This document shows, piece after piece, positions 1 through 9,325 of a DNA stretch of 64,000 bases. Location: positions 95,921 to 159,920 of the IMG/VR virus record IMGVR_UViG_3300022752_000020, one strand, 5' to 3'. Source of the DNA: a virus. The position numbers and the translations under genes were made by a program. The notes beneath the pieces are model-generated. The model ran no database searches. It was given only the letters and a program-made list of their open reading frames with translations, and was not told where the DNA came from. Within the stretch, counting starts at the first letter, position 1; each line of letters opens with the position of its first letter.

Positions 1-126
1 TTAATCCTGTTCAAACAGCCAAATCACGGCATTTAAGTGATCGTCATCCTTGCGGGTAGTGGCTGAGTACTCACTACGGCGGTGAGTTTTCCATCCCTGC
101 GACTCGTGGTCCAGGTATAGGGGCAC
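1..126 (-). CDS. C-terminal coding fragment, unknown
   Basis: A minus-strand reading frame ends with TAA at positions 1-3 and reads well as protein (charged and aromatic, ending WLFEQD), but it has no ATG. The frame is open back to about 208, overlapping the end of the GIY-YIG gene. The only plausible start is GTG at 124-126, without a Shine-Dalgarno sequence. It could be a small gene with an odd start, or a gene end (exon or remnant) separated from its beginning by the neighbouring homing-type nuclease. The product is not recognised. Confidence 0.3.
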   Translation of the reverse strand: MPLYLDHESQGWKTHRRSEYSATTRKDDDHLNAVIWLFEQD

Positions 127-149
127 CTGAAATTGGCCGGTGCCTAGCC

Positions 150-587
150 TTAACCGTGTAATATTTTGCCTTTGATGTGTTTGCCGTGAACTCTGACCTG
201 AATATGCCCGTTATAATAATCGTCTGATTCTAACACTTTTCTTTCAAACTGTATTTTCGCTTCAACATAACTACATTCTGATTTGCTGGTACAATAATAT
301 AATATTTCTCTTGTGAAATTTTCAGTGCCTAATTTGATAACATCTGCCTTGAGTTCGTCATTTGAGCCATAATAATCTTGCCAATCACTTGATACTTTGC
401 CTCTGATTCGTTTTCTTTTCTTAGTACCATTTTTTAATTTTACTATTTTGTAACTTGTTTTTGCAAACTGAGCTAATTTTTTGCCTATATACATACGGCC
501 TGACTGTGTATTCGTAATAAGATAAACGAAGCCTATATACTCTTCTGGAATTTCTGTAACTAATTGGCCTTGATAAGTCCATGACAT
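150..587 (-). CDS. GIY-YIG family endonuclease (Seg-like)
   Basis: The N-terminal part has the GIY-YIG signature in the form GFVYLI followed 13 residues later by MYIGKK, then a basic stretch and a conserved glutamate near residue 111, as in T4 Seg-type free-standing homing endonucleases. Such enzymes make site-specific double-strand breaks that spread their own gene. The ATG at 587 is preferred over the TTG one codon earlier. It is the last full gene of the minus-strand gp55-gp47-gp46 run and lies next to a start-less coding fragment, a typical position for a homing gene. Family call is good; the target site is unknown. Confidence 0.8.
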   Translation of the reverse strand: MSWTYQGQLVTEIPEEYIGFVYLITNTQSGRMYIGKKLAQFAKTSYKIVKLKNGTKKRKRIRGKVSSDWQDYYGSNDELKADVIKLGTENFTREILYYCTSKSECSYVEAKIQFERKVLESDDYYNGHIQVRVHGKHIKGKILHG

Positions 588-619
588 CAATTATATATTC
601 CATTACGGTGCCTTTATAA

Positions 620-1576
620 TTATTTTACGCTATCCATCACAGCTAAAACATATTCAGCTAGTGTTCTAGTTGTGCAATGTTTTTGAAAATGTTCAAAAAT
701 TTTATTTTCTAAATCATGATATTCCTTGTGTCCCTGTTCTGTAGCATAGTATCTCATTTTATCATCATATATACCACGCATACTAACAGCCTCTTTGATT
801 AAGCCTTTGGGTAAAGTTTTACATACTTCAGGAGGACAACCATCTATGTCAGTGAAATATGGCAAGCATCTACAGGCCATTATTTCATAATGACGCATAC
901 AGTCCCATCCTGCTTTTTTATAGGTTAATCCAAACAAACTTTCTCTATATCCATCATAATAATCTTGTTCTGTTTTATATGGGTATACATAGTCTCGATA
1001 TTTTTTTCCTAATGGTTTAGGCTTCATTTTTGCCTGTGCTCTAGTTTTTGGTAGAGATGTTTGAATTTTTTCTTCAGGAAAAGCAAAACTTATAGGATAC
1101 ATTGTTTTATTACGAAAATTTCCATACAGTTCTCTTTTAAAATATGTACCATAATCAAAAGCTTCATCAACAAAATAAGCTACTTCATCATGACCCTCTA
1201 TTACTGCTATTTGTTTTTTATCGTAATATTTTATAACTTCTTTTACCAAAGGATGTATTTCGGCCACATACATACTTGTTCTAGCACTGACATAGGGTAA
1301 TATAATATAATCAAAATAATTTTTTTTAACTTTCTCTAATATATCATTTTCTTCATAAGGTCCACGATAAACAGGCAAAGTTCCAAAAATAGTAAACCCC
1401 ATACCATAAATTCTAGCTTTTTTAATATTTTCAAAAGTATCCATATACATAAAGTCAGTTTTAGGATAGTTTGTTAGTTCAATATTAGGCAAAAAATATA
1501 GCCCATGTAATACCATATCAGGCAAATAATCAGTGACAGCTCTTCCTAAAAAAAGTATTTTAGTTTTTTCTTTCAT
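620..1576 (-). CDS. Glycosyltransferase-like protein
   Basis: This 318-residue protein has an N-terminal Rossmann-like start (KILFLGRAV) and a C-terminal motif around residues 225-262 (GWDCMRHYEIMACRCLPYF, then D, CPP, LPKGLI). That motif resembles the nucleotide-sugar-binding part of GT-B enzymes of the CgeB/exostosin type, where an HYE-like element precedes a conserved CLP. The likely role is sugar transfer in surface or virion glycan metabolism. It overlaps the preceding small gene by 17 bases, so the two are probably translated together. Donor and acceptor cannot be read from sequence. An otherwise unrelated GT-B-fold protein is possible. Confidence 0.55.
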   Translation of the reverse strand: MKEKTKILFLGRAVTDYLPDMVLHGLYFLPNIELTNYPKTDFMYMDTFENIKKARIYGMGFTIFGTLPVYRGPYEENDILEKVKKNYFDYIILPYVSARTSMYVAEIHPLVKEVIKYYDKKQIAVIEGHDEVAYFVDEAFDYGTYFKRELYGNFRNKTMYPISFAFPEEKIQTSLPKTRAQAKMKPKPLGKKYRDYVYPYKTEQDYYDGYRESLFGLTYKKAGWDCMRHYEIMACRCLPYFTDIDGCPPEVCKTLPKGLIKEAVSMRGIYDDKMRYYATEQGHKEYHDLENKIFEHFQKHCTTRTLAEYVLAVMDSVK

Positions 1577-1802
1577 TTTTTTGTTTTTTCCTTTCTGCTT
1601 TTTCTCTATCTATTTGATAACGCCATTGCATGATTACTTCACGACGTTCTATAGCAATATGCCTAATTTCACTGAGCCATTTTCTTGTTTTCAACCCTGC
1701 TCTTCGTGTGCCTTTATCAATCCATTCTTGATTGGCCTTGTAATATTGCCTAAATGCATCCATTAAACGATCATGGAGTTCTTCATCACGTGGAGGTTTC
1801 AA
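1560..1802 (-). CDS. Small basic helical protein, unknown
   Basis: An 80-residue, strongly charged, probably all-helical protein that ends in a lysine/arginine/glutamate-rich tail. It has no recognisable domain. Its start overlaps the stop of gp46 in an ATGA arrangement and its end overlaps the next gene by 17 bases, so it is a genuine member of the gp47-gp46 transcription unit. Composition suggests nucleic-acid or protein binding, which is inference only. Confidence 0.6.
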   Translation of the reverse strand: MKPPRDEELHDRLMDAFRQYYKANQEWIDKGTRRAGLKTRKWLSEIRHIAIERREVIMQWRYQIDREKAERKKQKNERKN

Positions 1803-3571
1803 TCCCTAATCTCCAAGTCATTGGCATAACTGGTATATCCATTTTCTTTAATAACTTTTAATACATTATTTACACGACCAACTAGTTCATCCTTATGACT
1901 GATCAAATATATATTCTTATTACGTTCTCTGGCCATTTTCTTTAATACTGCTAGAGCACTTTCTACCCCACTGGCATCCAAACCATTGTCAATAAGTTCG
2001 TCAATAAACAACAGATTAATATTCTGATATAGGCTTTCCCATACATCTCTAAATGCCCAACTTAACCCTAAAATTAATCTATTACGTTCACCTCTACTTA
2101 AATTGTCAAAGTCTAAATCTTGTCCTAATTGAGTAATTTCTACATTAAGATCATTTAAAAAACTAACTTGATGAGGTAGTCCCATACGATCCAAATAATA
2201 ACTCAACCTATTATTCAAGTAGGCCAAGTTTTGATCAATGATCTTTTTACGAATAAAACTATCCTTACTGGTCAATAACTTAAGTAAAAATTCCTGATGT
2301 TCTTTTAAACTGTTAAGCTCATTGATTTGATCCCAACTGATTTCCTGCATGGCAGTACTACGCAATTCGTCTATCTGTTCTTGATAAGGATCCCGTTCTT
2401 CACTACGATTCAATAAGGTCTTTTCCAGTGTAGTAAGATTATTTTGATGTTTTAATGCTTGTTCCACAGTGTCATAAAATGTTTGAGGTCTGCCATTTAT
2501 GTTGCCAATCTCATCTAATTCTGCTACCACATTAATTAATTTAAAATCTACATTGTTAAGATAAGTTTGTGCCTCATCTAAATTCTTTTTAGCCTCAGCT
2601 ATCAAATCATCATGTATATGCCCTGGCAAGTTTTGATCACATTTGGAACATTTATTATTGGCTAACTTTTCTAATTCAACAGTATAATTTTTAACACTAC
2701 GTTCAGCCTGATTAACAGCAGTTTCTAATGTGGCCTTTTCCTTATTCAAACTATTAATACGAGCACTCTGTTCCAGATAATTTTTTAATTTATCATGTTG
2801 TTCTAGTTCTTGTTCAATATCGATACTCTGTAGTTCTAAAATACTTTTAGCAATCTTTTCTAAATCTTGCTCTTGTTGACTGAGCCAAGCACGTTGTTTA
2901 GAATGTAGACTGTTTATACTTTGTTCAATACGTTCATTGCTGCGTTTGGCTGCTTCAATGTTAGCAGATTCTTGCTGTATAGCATCTTTAGTTTCTTTTA
3001 TTTGATTTTTTAAACTTTCACTTTTATCACTGAGCAAGGTAATACCCAGTAACTGCTCAATGATCATACGTTGATCCGCAGCCCTCATGCTTAGAAATGG
3101 CTCTGTGTATGTGTTCAATGCCACAATATGCTTAAACATATCATGGCTCATACCCAATAGTTCATCTAAATCTTTCTGTGTTTCTCTTACATCACCTTGA
3201 CTTTCATCAATGACTTCTTGTTCTAAGCCATTGACAAAAAATTTAAACACATTAGGCCTACGTCCACGCTCAATGCGATATTCAACACCATTCTTTTCAA
3301 AGTTTAACTTGACCAACATGGCTTTGCCATTAGTCTTATTGACCAAGTTATCTTTCTTAATGTTGGTTAATGCTTGGCCGTAGAGCGCATAACTTAGAGC
3401 ATTGACGATTGTGGTTTTCCCGGTACCATTACGGCTTCCTGAATCATCACCTCCTTGATCTAAATTTTCGCCTAATACTAAAGTTAATTGCTCTCGGCCG
3501 AAGTCGACGGCTTGGGTATTATTACCCACGCTCATAAAATTCTTAACACTAAGATCCTGTATCTTAATCAT
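1799..3571 (-). CDS. 46: Recombination endonuclease subunit gp46 (Rad50/SbcC-like)
   Basis: The 590-residue protein is an SMC-like ATPase. Residues 45-54 (GSRNGTGKTT) are the Walker A loop. A long coiled coil follows, interrupted near residue 307 by a CSKC zinc hook, then a second coiled coil, the ABC signature LSRGERNR near 490 and Walker B FIDELIDNGLD near 520. With gp47 it forms the Mre11/Rad50-type complex that resects DNA ends for recombination-dependent replication. It overlaps gp47 by four bases (ATGA), implying coupled translation. Length matches the T4 protein (560 residues). Confidence 0.95.
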   Translation of the reverse strand: MIKIQDLSVKNFMSVGNNTQAVDFGREQLTLVLGENLDQGGDDSGSRNGTGKTTIVNALSYALYGQALTNIKKDNLVNKTNGKAMLVKLNFEKNGVEYRIERGRRPNVFKFFVNGLEQEVIDESQGDVRETQKDLDELLGMSHDMFKHIVALNTYTEPFLSMRAADQRMIIEQLLGITLLSDKSESLKNQIKETKDAIQQESANIEAAKRSNERIEQSINSLHSKQRAWLSQQEQDLEKIAKSILELQSIDIEQELEQHDKLKNYLEQSARINSLNKEKATLETAVNQAERSVKNYTVELEKLANNKCSKCDQNLPGHIHDDLIAEAKKNLDEAQTYLNNVDFKLINVVAELDEIGNINGRPQTFYDTVEQALKHQNNLTTLEKTLLNRSEERDPYQEQIDELRSTAMQEISWDQINELNSLKEHQEFLLKLLTSKDSFIRKKIIDQNLAYLNNRLSYYLDRMGLPHQVSFLNDLNVEITQLGQDLDFDNLSRGERNRLILGLSWAFRDVWESLYQNINLLFIDELIDNGLDASGVESALAVLKKMARERNKNIYLISHKDELVGRVNNVLKVIKENGYTSYANDLEIRD

Positions 3572-4578
3572 AAATTGTTATAAATGTCCATTAATAGTTT
3601 AACATTGTAGGTATCACTCTCTACACTGGTCAGTTGATTCATTACAATTTGATCTACACTTTCAAATTGTTTAATTTCCAAATCACTATCGAATTCAATC
3701 TCACGTTTTTCAGGTATCAAGGTTAACTCCCTAATTTCGTATTTGTTAAAAAATTCTTCTTTAATATGACCACTTTCTTCATAACTGATATCTACATCTA
3801 ATAATACTCTTAGGTGTTGTTTAGGTTTTATTATACGCTCTTGTTCATCTATAAGTTGAGTCAATTTGATAGTTCTGAATGTAGGTTGAGCAGGCCAAGC
3901 GTGATATTCTGGATCACCTCCCCATTCTAAAATCATCATGCCTCGGTCATCATCCCAAGCATCCGCATAGTTATGTGGAAATGCGTTGCCAATATAGTGC
4001 ATGTTCTGTTTATTTTGGCGTTTATGAAAATGTCCACTCAACCCAAGTTCATATTTTTTAAATTGAGCCAGTTGTATCTCACCGTGATCAGGCATCTGTA
4101 CCATGGCATTCATATAAAAACTAGGCAGTTCAAAATGACCAAATATATAACGGGCATCTTTCTTGCCCACAGTTTTCCACTCTTCACCTACAAGCCAAGG
4201 ACACATAATAACTTCGCCTAATGTCATAGGCTGATGCACTACTGTGATCCCTGGTATATATTTGCCAAACTCTACACTATGGATATCTCGTTTATCTTTA
4301 TAATAGAGATCATGATTACCAGGAAAGAAAAAGAACTGGTCAAATGCCCTGCCCAGTTTTTCCAAAGCTCTAAGACTATAATCCATAGTAACAATATTAA
4401 GACTGTTTCGGTTATGATGCCAATCACCCAAAAAGAATCCGGTATCACATCCATTCTTTTTAGCAGTGGCAATAAACCAATCTACAAAATCTTCACAGTC
4501 TTGATTATGTGTTTGGCTATTTGATTTTAGACCAAAGTGTATGTCTGTAAAAAATGCTGCCTTTTTGAATAAGCTCAT
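3568..4578 (-). CDS. 47: Recombination endonuclease subunit gp47 (Mre11/SbcD-like)
   Basis: A calcineurin-type metallophosphoesterase of 336 residues. The metal-binding motifs occur in order: DIHFG (12-16), FLGDWHHNRN (near 50), GNHDLY (near 85) and GHFHKR (near 180). It is the nuclease partner of gp46, whose gene follows with a four-base overlap. It overlaps the upstream gp55 gene by four bases. All motifs are intact and the length equals the family norm. Confidence 0.95.
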   Translation of the reverse strand: MSLFKKAAFFTDIHFGLKSNSQTHNQDCEDFVDWFIATAKKNGCDTGFFLGDWHHNRNSLNIVTMDYSLRALEKLGRAFDQFFFFPGNHDLYYKDKRDIHSVEFGKYIPGITVVHQPMTLGEVIMCPWLVGEEWKTVGKKDARYIFGHFELPSFYMNAMVQMPDHGEIQLAQFKKYELGLSGHFHKRQNKQNMHYIGNAFPHNYADAWDDDRGMMILEWGGDPEYHAWPAQPTFRTIKLTQLIDEQERIIKPKQHLRVLLDVDISYEESGHIKEEFFNKYEIRELTLIPEKREIEFDSDLEIKQFESVDQIVMNQLTSVESDTYNVKLLMDIYNNL

Positions 4579-5396
4579 TCCTCTTCTCTCTCAAATCTAC
4601 GTAGGCTAGCGGCGTGTTCAGCATTACTAGTTCTAGTATAACTTGGGGCCATATCATTCATTTCTAGTATATCATCCCTAATATTTTGATTACGTTTTTC
4701 AATATTGATTATCCGTACAAAACTGTTAGTAACAGCAGCAGTAAAATAAGCAAATGGATTATTCGATTTAGCTTCATTAAATTGTAGTCCTACTTGTGTG
4801 AGTTGCAGTATAGCCTGTGCCCTCATTTCATCGTTATAGGTATAGCCACGCACATTACCACGGGTAGCATAACGTTCGCATAGTTTGATATACATACGGG
4901 CCAATGTGTTGGTTATTTGTCCATGATCCTTACTGAACTTGCCACTTTTTACACCACCTCTCCAATGACTTTTCCCTACGCATATGAGTTCGTCATTTTC
5001 ATCAAACTTCCAATGTTGGAAAGGTGGAAAATTTACTCGATCGTGACTATCTGCTTCAGTTTTTTGATTTTTCTTACGTGTTTTGTTCACAGGGATATGA
5101 TCATAAGTCATGATCCTAAAAACCAAGTCTCCTTTGGCTATTTTTTTATAATCAATTTCACAGTCAGCCATTTTGACCTTTTCACCTGCTTCTTTTAGTC
5201 TAGCATATTCTTGGTCACCCATACGTTTGGCACGGTTTCTTTTAGCTTCTGCTATGGTTCTTATGTTAATTTTGTCCAAGCTGGGTAAAATAATATCGTA
5301 TTGATTATATTCTGGCTTAGAATAACTGCTATAAGTGTTTTTACTTTTGTGTATTTCTTCTAACAAATCTTTGTTATTAAGATAATTTACAGTCAT
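4575..5396 (-). CDS. 55: Late-transcription sigma factor gp55-like
   Basis: This 273-residue protein has the C-terminal signature of T4-type gp55, including the stretch NPFAYFTAAVTNSFVRIIN followed by EKRN, which corresponds to the sigma region-2-like helix that recognises the late -10 element. T4 gp55 lets host RNA polymerase read TATAAATA promoters, and matching octamers occur throughout this window. The N-terminal half (about 130 residues) is longer than in T4 (185 residues total), as in marine relatives. A good AGGAG ribosome site lies upstream. The gene is driven by the consensus sigma70-type promoter at 5419-5447. Confidence 0.85.
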   Translation of the reverse strand: MTVNYLNNKDLLEEIHKSKNTYSSYSKPEYNQYDIILPSLDKINIRTIAEAKRNRAKRMGDQEYARLKEAGEKVKMADCEIDYKKIAKGDLVFRIMTYDHIPVNKTRKKNQKTEADSHDRVNFPPFQHWKFDENDELICVGKSHWRGGVKSGKFSKDHGQITNTLARMYIKLCERYATRGNVRGYTYNDEMRAQAILQLTQVGLQFNEAKSNNPFAYFTAAVTNSFVRIINIEKRNQNIRDDILEMNDMAPSYTRTSNAEHAASLRRFEREEE

Positions 5397-5418
5397 TTGT
5401 AATAATTCTCCTCATGTT

Positions 5419-5447
5419 ATTATAAACTACGCACATTTGAAAGTCAA
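5419..5447 (-). promoter_or_regulatory. Sigma70-type early promoter for gp55-gp47-gp46
   Basis: On the minus strand TTGACT (5442-5447) and TATAAT (5419-5424) are separated by exactly 17 bases, about 22 bases before the gp55 start. The host holoenzyme should use it early. Its -35 box touches the opposing late-promoter octamer. Confidence 0.85.
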
Positions 5448-5454
5448 ATAAATA
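5447..5454 (+). promoter_or_regulatory. Late promoter octamer (AATAAATA)
   Basis: The octamer matches the NATAAATA late -10 element of T4-like phages and sits 19 bases before the first baseplate gene. It is back-to-back with the early minus promoter, forming a compact early/late divergent switch. Confidence 0.7.
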
Positions 5455-5473
5455 TTTGCCAAAGGGGAATAAA

Positions 5474-6502
5474 ATGAGTCTAATTTCAAATATTGCCAGT
5501 GCTGCTGTGGGTGCTGCTGTAGGTAACCTAGCTAGTGGGTTAGCAGGTGGCCTAGCTGGTGCAGCAAATAGTCTTGTAGGTGGCCTAGCTGGTGCAGGTA
5601 ATAACTTAATGAGTGCTCTAAGAAGTAAAAATATACCCATTAATGCAGAAAATTTTATTCCCAAGGAAGTTACAACAGCGCAAATTGGTTCAGATGGCGA
5701 TCCAAAAGATTGGAGAGTCCGTCTTAGTTTTCCCTCCAGTGTGGCTCCATATCAAGACTCTCCATTATTTACTCCTTTACGAGAGGCTGGCGGCTTAATT
5801 TTTCCCTACACTCCAACAATAAGTATCAGTAGTCAAGCTAACTACACTGAGACTCCTATAACACATAATAATTTCCATTTTACAAGTTTTTCCAGTAGTC
5901 GTGTTAGTGAAATCAGTATCAGTGGTGATTTTTATGTTGAGGATGCTGTTCAAGGACAGTATTGGTTAGCATGTATACATTTTTTGCGTAGTGTAACTAA
6001 AATGTTCACCGGTGGTGTTGGCCTAAGTGGCAATCCTCCTGTTATTTTATATTTTAACGCCTATGGAGATTATGTATTCAAAGATGTTCCTGTGGTAGTA
6101 AGAAGCTTTAGCATGACCTTGCCCAAAGAAGTAGATTATATAACTACCAACATGACAAATCCCAAGCAGGGATCAGCAGGTGGTTTTGCTGATCCTACCA
6201 GCAGTTTAGCAGATACAGCCAGTCAAATGGCAGGGTTGGCCAGTGCATTTGGAGCTACTAAGGCTGCTAATGCTCTAAGAACAGTCAGCAATGTGTCAAA
6301 TGTCCTAGGCGGATTAACCAGTCTAGCAAATAAAACACTAGCACCCAGTAACGAAGGTAAAGCCGGTGCAGATGATAGCCATGTGCCAACTCAAAGTAGT
6401 TTAAATATAAGTCTTATACCCATTTACAGTAGAAATAGAATTAGAAAATTCAACTTAGAAGATTTTATCAAAGGAACATATGTAAAGGATGGGTTCATTT
6501 AA
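5474..6502 (+). CDS. Baseplate tail-tube cap protein, gp48/gp54-like
   Basis: The start is ATG 5474, preceded by a strong AAGGGGA site; a TTG 18 bases upstream is also in frame but has no such site. The N-terminus (about 45 residues) is glycine/alanine-rich and amphipathic with two near-identical GGLAGA repeats. The middle is beta-rich with aromatic motifs (GQYWLACIHFLRSVTKMF) and the element LPKEVDYI, which resemble baseplate tube-cap proteins that start tail-tube assembly in T4-like phages. Position next to gp53, gp5 and gp25 supports a baseplate role. Which of gp48 and gp54 it matches cannot be decided by eye. Confidence 0.6.
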   Translation: MSLISNIASAAVGAAVGNLASGLAGGLAGAANSLVGGLAGAGNNLMSALRSKNIPINAENFIPKEVTTAQIGSDGDPKDWRVRLSFPSSVAPYQDSPLFTPLREAGGLIFPYTPTISISSQANYTETPITHNNFHFTSFSSSRVSEISISGDFYVEDAVQGQYWLACIHFLRSVTKMFTGGVGLSGNPPVILYFNAYGDYVFKDVPVVVRSFSMTLPKEVDYITTNMTNPKQGSAGGFADPTSSLADTASQMAGLASAFGATKAANALRTVSNVSNVLGGLTSLANKTLAPSNEGKAGADDSHVPTQSSLNISLIPIYSRNRIRKFNLEDFIKGTYVKDGFI

Positions 6503-6804
6503 TGGTAGCGAAATATAATTCAACTAGTCCTTGGCAAAATACCAAGATAACAAAAAATTATTTAGATATATTGACCATTAGGCCTGTAAGTGCTGAAAGT
6601 GATGATTTTCTTTATACTATAGAAAGTCAATATGCTCTAAGACCAGATCTATTGGCCTACGATCTATATGGTAGTCATAATCTATGGTGGGTGTTTACAC
6701 AGCGTAATTTAGACGTACTACAAGATCCTATATTTGATTTTGTTCCAGGAGTACAAATATACCTACCAAAAAAGAGTAGTTTATTTAAGGTGTTAGGAAA
6801 CTGA
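6502..6804 (+). CDS. 53: Baseplate wedge protein gp53
   Basis: A 100-residue protein with the typical gp53 layout: an extended N-terminus (SPWQNTKI), then a region with YALRPDLLAYDLYGSHNLWWVFTQRN and a LysM-like end with IYLPKK. gp53 joins wedge to hub in the T4 baseplate. It is about half the length of T4 gp53, as in marine T4-like phages. The start overlaps the previous stop (TAATG). Confidence 0.88.
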   Translation: MVAKYNSTSPWQNTKITKNYLDILTIRPVSAESDDFLYTIESQYALRPDLLAYDLYGSHNLWWVFTQRNLDVLQDPIFDFVPGVQIYLPKKSSLFKVLGN

Positions 6805-6805
6805 T

Positions 6806-9325
6806 ATGAGCATTTTAAAAAATGCTGTAAAGGCTACTATAGCTACAGCAGCAGTAGGTGCAGTGGCTAACCAACTTAAAAATGTAAATCCTGTAAGTGA
6901 TTTAAAAAATGCTGTATCTACGCTATCAGGTGGTTTAGATAAACTAAAAGCAGGACTAAGTCTTGATGCTAGTCAATTAGTAAACAAAATAGCAGGGCAA
7001 GTACCAACAGCATTTGATGTAGGTGAAGTTGGCGGGTTCTTCAAAGTCCCAACTCGTAAAATTAGTATTGATCTCAAAAACGAAAATATTGTAGAAACAA
7101 ATATTAAAAAACTACCTTTGTCTAATGTATTACGAAACTATGCCAGTGTTAACTATGTTTGGACTCTAAGTGTACTCAGTCCTTTTGCCTGTAATTTTCC
7201 AGATGAAACTTATAAAAAAGGTGAGTTAGGTGATATTATTCTTCGCAGTGGTGGTGGAGATCCAGAAAATAGAGTAAGTTTAAAAAACTATGGTTATACA
7301 GGTGAAGCTAGAATGGATCATAATCCTGATGGTAAATTTGATTTTTATATAGACAACCTTAAAATTCAAAGTGTTATAGGTTTAGATCAAAATACCAAAA
7401 ATACAAATGCTAGTACTCTACAATTCAAAGTATTTGAACCCTACAGTATAGGATTATTTTTTCAAAGTTTACAAATGGCAGCTGCTAATAATGGTTATGA
7501 AAACTGGATCATTATGCCTGTGCTACTTACTTTAGAGTTTAAAGGGCATTATGGTCCAGATCAACAAATGGTGGACAGTGCCGTAACTAAAAGACATTTT
7601 CCAATCAAAATTACCAATATAGATTTAAGAGTTACAGATAAAGGTAGTGAATATGAATGTCAAGCTGTGGCATGGAATGACGAAGCATATAGCGACACCA
7701 TAAGTAGAACAAGAGTTGATCTACAATTGCAAGGAAAAACTGTACAGGAAATGTTGCAAAGTGGTCCCTACAGTGTACAAAGTATTGTTAATGATCAATT
7801 ATTAGAACAAGCTATAAAAAATAAAGTTCCTATAGCAGATCGTATTGTTATATTATTTCCTACAGATACCAGTAGTAAAAGGAATAGTGATACCACAGAC
7901 GATACTAGTAGTCCAAAAAGTGCCACTGCCAATCCAAATGTTAAAAAACAAAATGTATTCAAAAAACTAGGATTAGAAATAGCCAACGATGGATACAACT
8001 ATGTGCAGAAAGACAATGTAAACAATGTTGGAACAGCTTCAATGGGATTTACTGATCGTAAAAAAGCAGAGGGTGTATTTGGTAAGGACGGTGCAATTTG
8101 GGACGAAAAGAAGCAAGTATTTACAAGAGGTAAAATCGAATTAAGTACTACCACTGGCAAAGCAGAATTTAAACAAGGTAGTATGATACCTAACATAATC
8201 ATTGAAATAATAACCAGCAGTAATTATGGAATTGAAGCATTGCAACCTAGTAATATTGTAAAAGGTAAAGTTAATTGGTTCAAAATAGACAGCCAAAGCT
8301 ATATAATAGATACTGATGCCAACATACCAAAAACAGGACGTATGCCCATGGTCACAGTATTTAGAATTATACCTTTTCAGGTTGATAAGTCTAGATTTCA
8401 GAGTGCTGGAGCTGCTCCAGAACATGCCCCAGAAGTGGTCAAAACCAGCCTAAAACAATATGATTATTATTACACAGGAGAAAATACAGAAATTTTAGAT
8501 TTTCAAGTTAAATTTGCCACTACATTTTATAAAGCTACCACTGCTGATAGTGGTATTAATAACGAAGATGCTAGACAACGTGATAAAAATGCACCAGTAG
8601 CCACACCCACTAGTCCAGTGATCACTAATGGTAAGGTTACCAATTTTAGACGTAAAGAAGATGGTAGTATATACGATGCAACTGATGAATATAAACAAGG
8701 CAAACATGGCAATACAAATATAGGTGACGCTGCTACTAAGGTATTAGTACAAGCAGATCAGTTAAAACCTAAGCGTAATGGGGGAGGAGTGACTGTACAG
8801 GATACAGGTACATTGATAGCTAAACAATTCAATGATGCTATAAACAGTGCTGGTGATATGATCACTGTTAATATGAAAATTCTAGGAGATCCATTCTTTT
8901 TAGGTGATAGTGGATTTGGAAATTATACTGCTCAAGGTACTGAAAATCCTGCCATCACCGCCGACGGTACTATAAATCAACAACGTGGTGAAGTTTTTAT
9001 AACAGTAAATTTTAAAAATCCTACAGATATCAATGGTAATTTATACAAATTTCCTGGGCCTAATACAGTTAATACAATAAGTGGTTTATATAGAGTGAAT
9101 ACATTAGAAAGTTATTTTGACAGAGGCATGTTTACACAGAATTTAGATTTATGTAGAATGCCAAATCTAGACAGTGCCCCAACTGATGCTGCATTAGGTG
9201 AATTAGGTATAAACACTGCCCTACAAAGCCAAACAGTGTCACCAGCAGCACCTGATATATTGACTGGCCCGCCACCTCCTTCTGACGCTGATCTAACAGT
9301 TTATCCAGATGACGGAGTTATCTAA
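6806..9325 (+). CDS. Baseplate hub-like virion protein (gp27 position)
   Basis: An 839-residue protein between gp53 and the gp5 spike, so probably a hub component. The N-terminal 65 residues are an amphipathic alanine/glycine-rich segment like that of the tube-cap gene two positions upstream. Residues about 70-300 are beta-rich with conserved-looking tryptophans and FKGHYGPDQQ. The centre (about 350-400 and 590-660) is low-complexity and charged. The C-terminus contains FFLGDSGFGNY and an LxTxxSYFDRGMFTQNL-type segment, similar in style to hub or Gp27-fold proteins. No enzyme motif is visible. The precise T4 equivalent is uncertain. Confidence 0.55.
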   Translation: MSILKNAVKATIATAAVGAVANQLKNVNPVSDLKNAVSTLSGGLDKLKAGLSLDASQLVNKIAGQVPTAFDVGEVGGFFKVPTRKISIDLKNENIVETNIKKLPLSNVLRNYASVNYVWTLSVLSPFACNFPDETYKKGELGDIILRSGGGDPENRVSLKNYGYTGEARMDHNPDGKFDFYIDNLKIQSVIGLDQNTKNTNASTLQFKVFEPYSIGLFFQSLQMAAANNGYENWIIMPVLLTLEFKGHYGPDQQMVDSAVTKRHFPIKITNIDLRVTDKGSEYECQAVAWNDEAYSDTISRTRVDLQLQGKTVQEMLQSGPYSVQSIVNDQLLEQAIKNKVPIADRIVILFPTDTSSKRNSDTTDDTSSPKSATANPNVKKQNVFKKLGLEIANDGYNYVQKDNVNNVGTASMGFTDRKKAEGVFGKDGAIWDEKKQVFTRGKIELSTTTGKAEFKQGSMIPNIIIEIITSSNYGIEALQPSNIVKGKVNWFKIDSQSYIIDTDANIPKTGRMPMVTVFRIIPFQVDKSRFQSAGAAPEHAPEVVKTSLKQYDYYYTGENTEILDFQVKFATTFYKATTADSGINNEDARQRDKNAPVATPTSPVITNGKVTNFRRKEDGSIYDATDEYKQGKHGNTNIGDAATKVLVQADQLKPKRNGGGVTVQDTGTLIAKQFNDAINSAGDMITVNMKILGDPFFLGDSGFGNYTAQGTENPAITADGTINQQRGEVFITVNFKNPTDINGNLYKFPGPNTVNTISGLYRVNTLESYFDRGMFTQNLDLCRMPNLDSAPTDAALGELGINTALQSQTVSPAAPDILTGPPPPSDADLTVYPDDGVI

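Noticed and set aside
5377-5664. Minus-strand alanine/proline-rich frame opposite the tube-cap gene
   Set aside because: It is the antisense of the Gly/Ala-rich N-terminus and spans the divergent promoter region.
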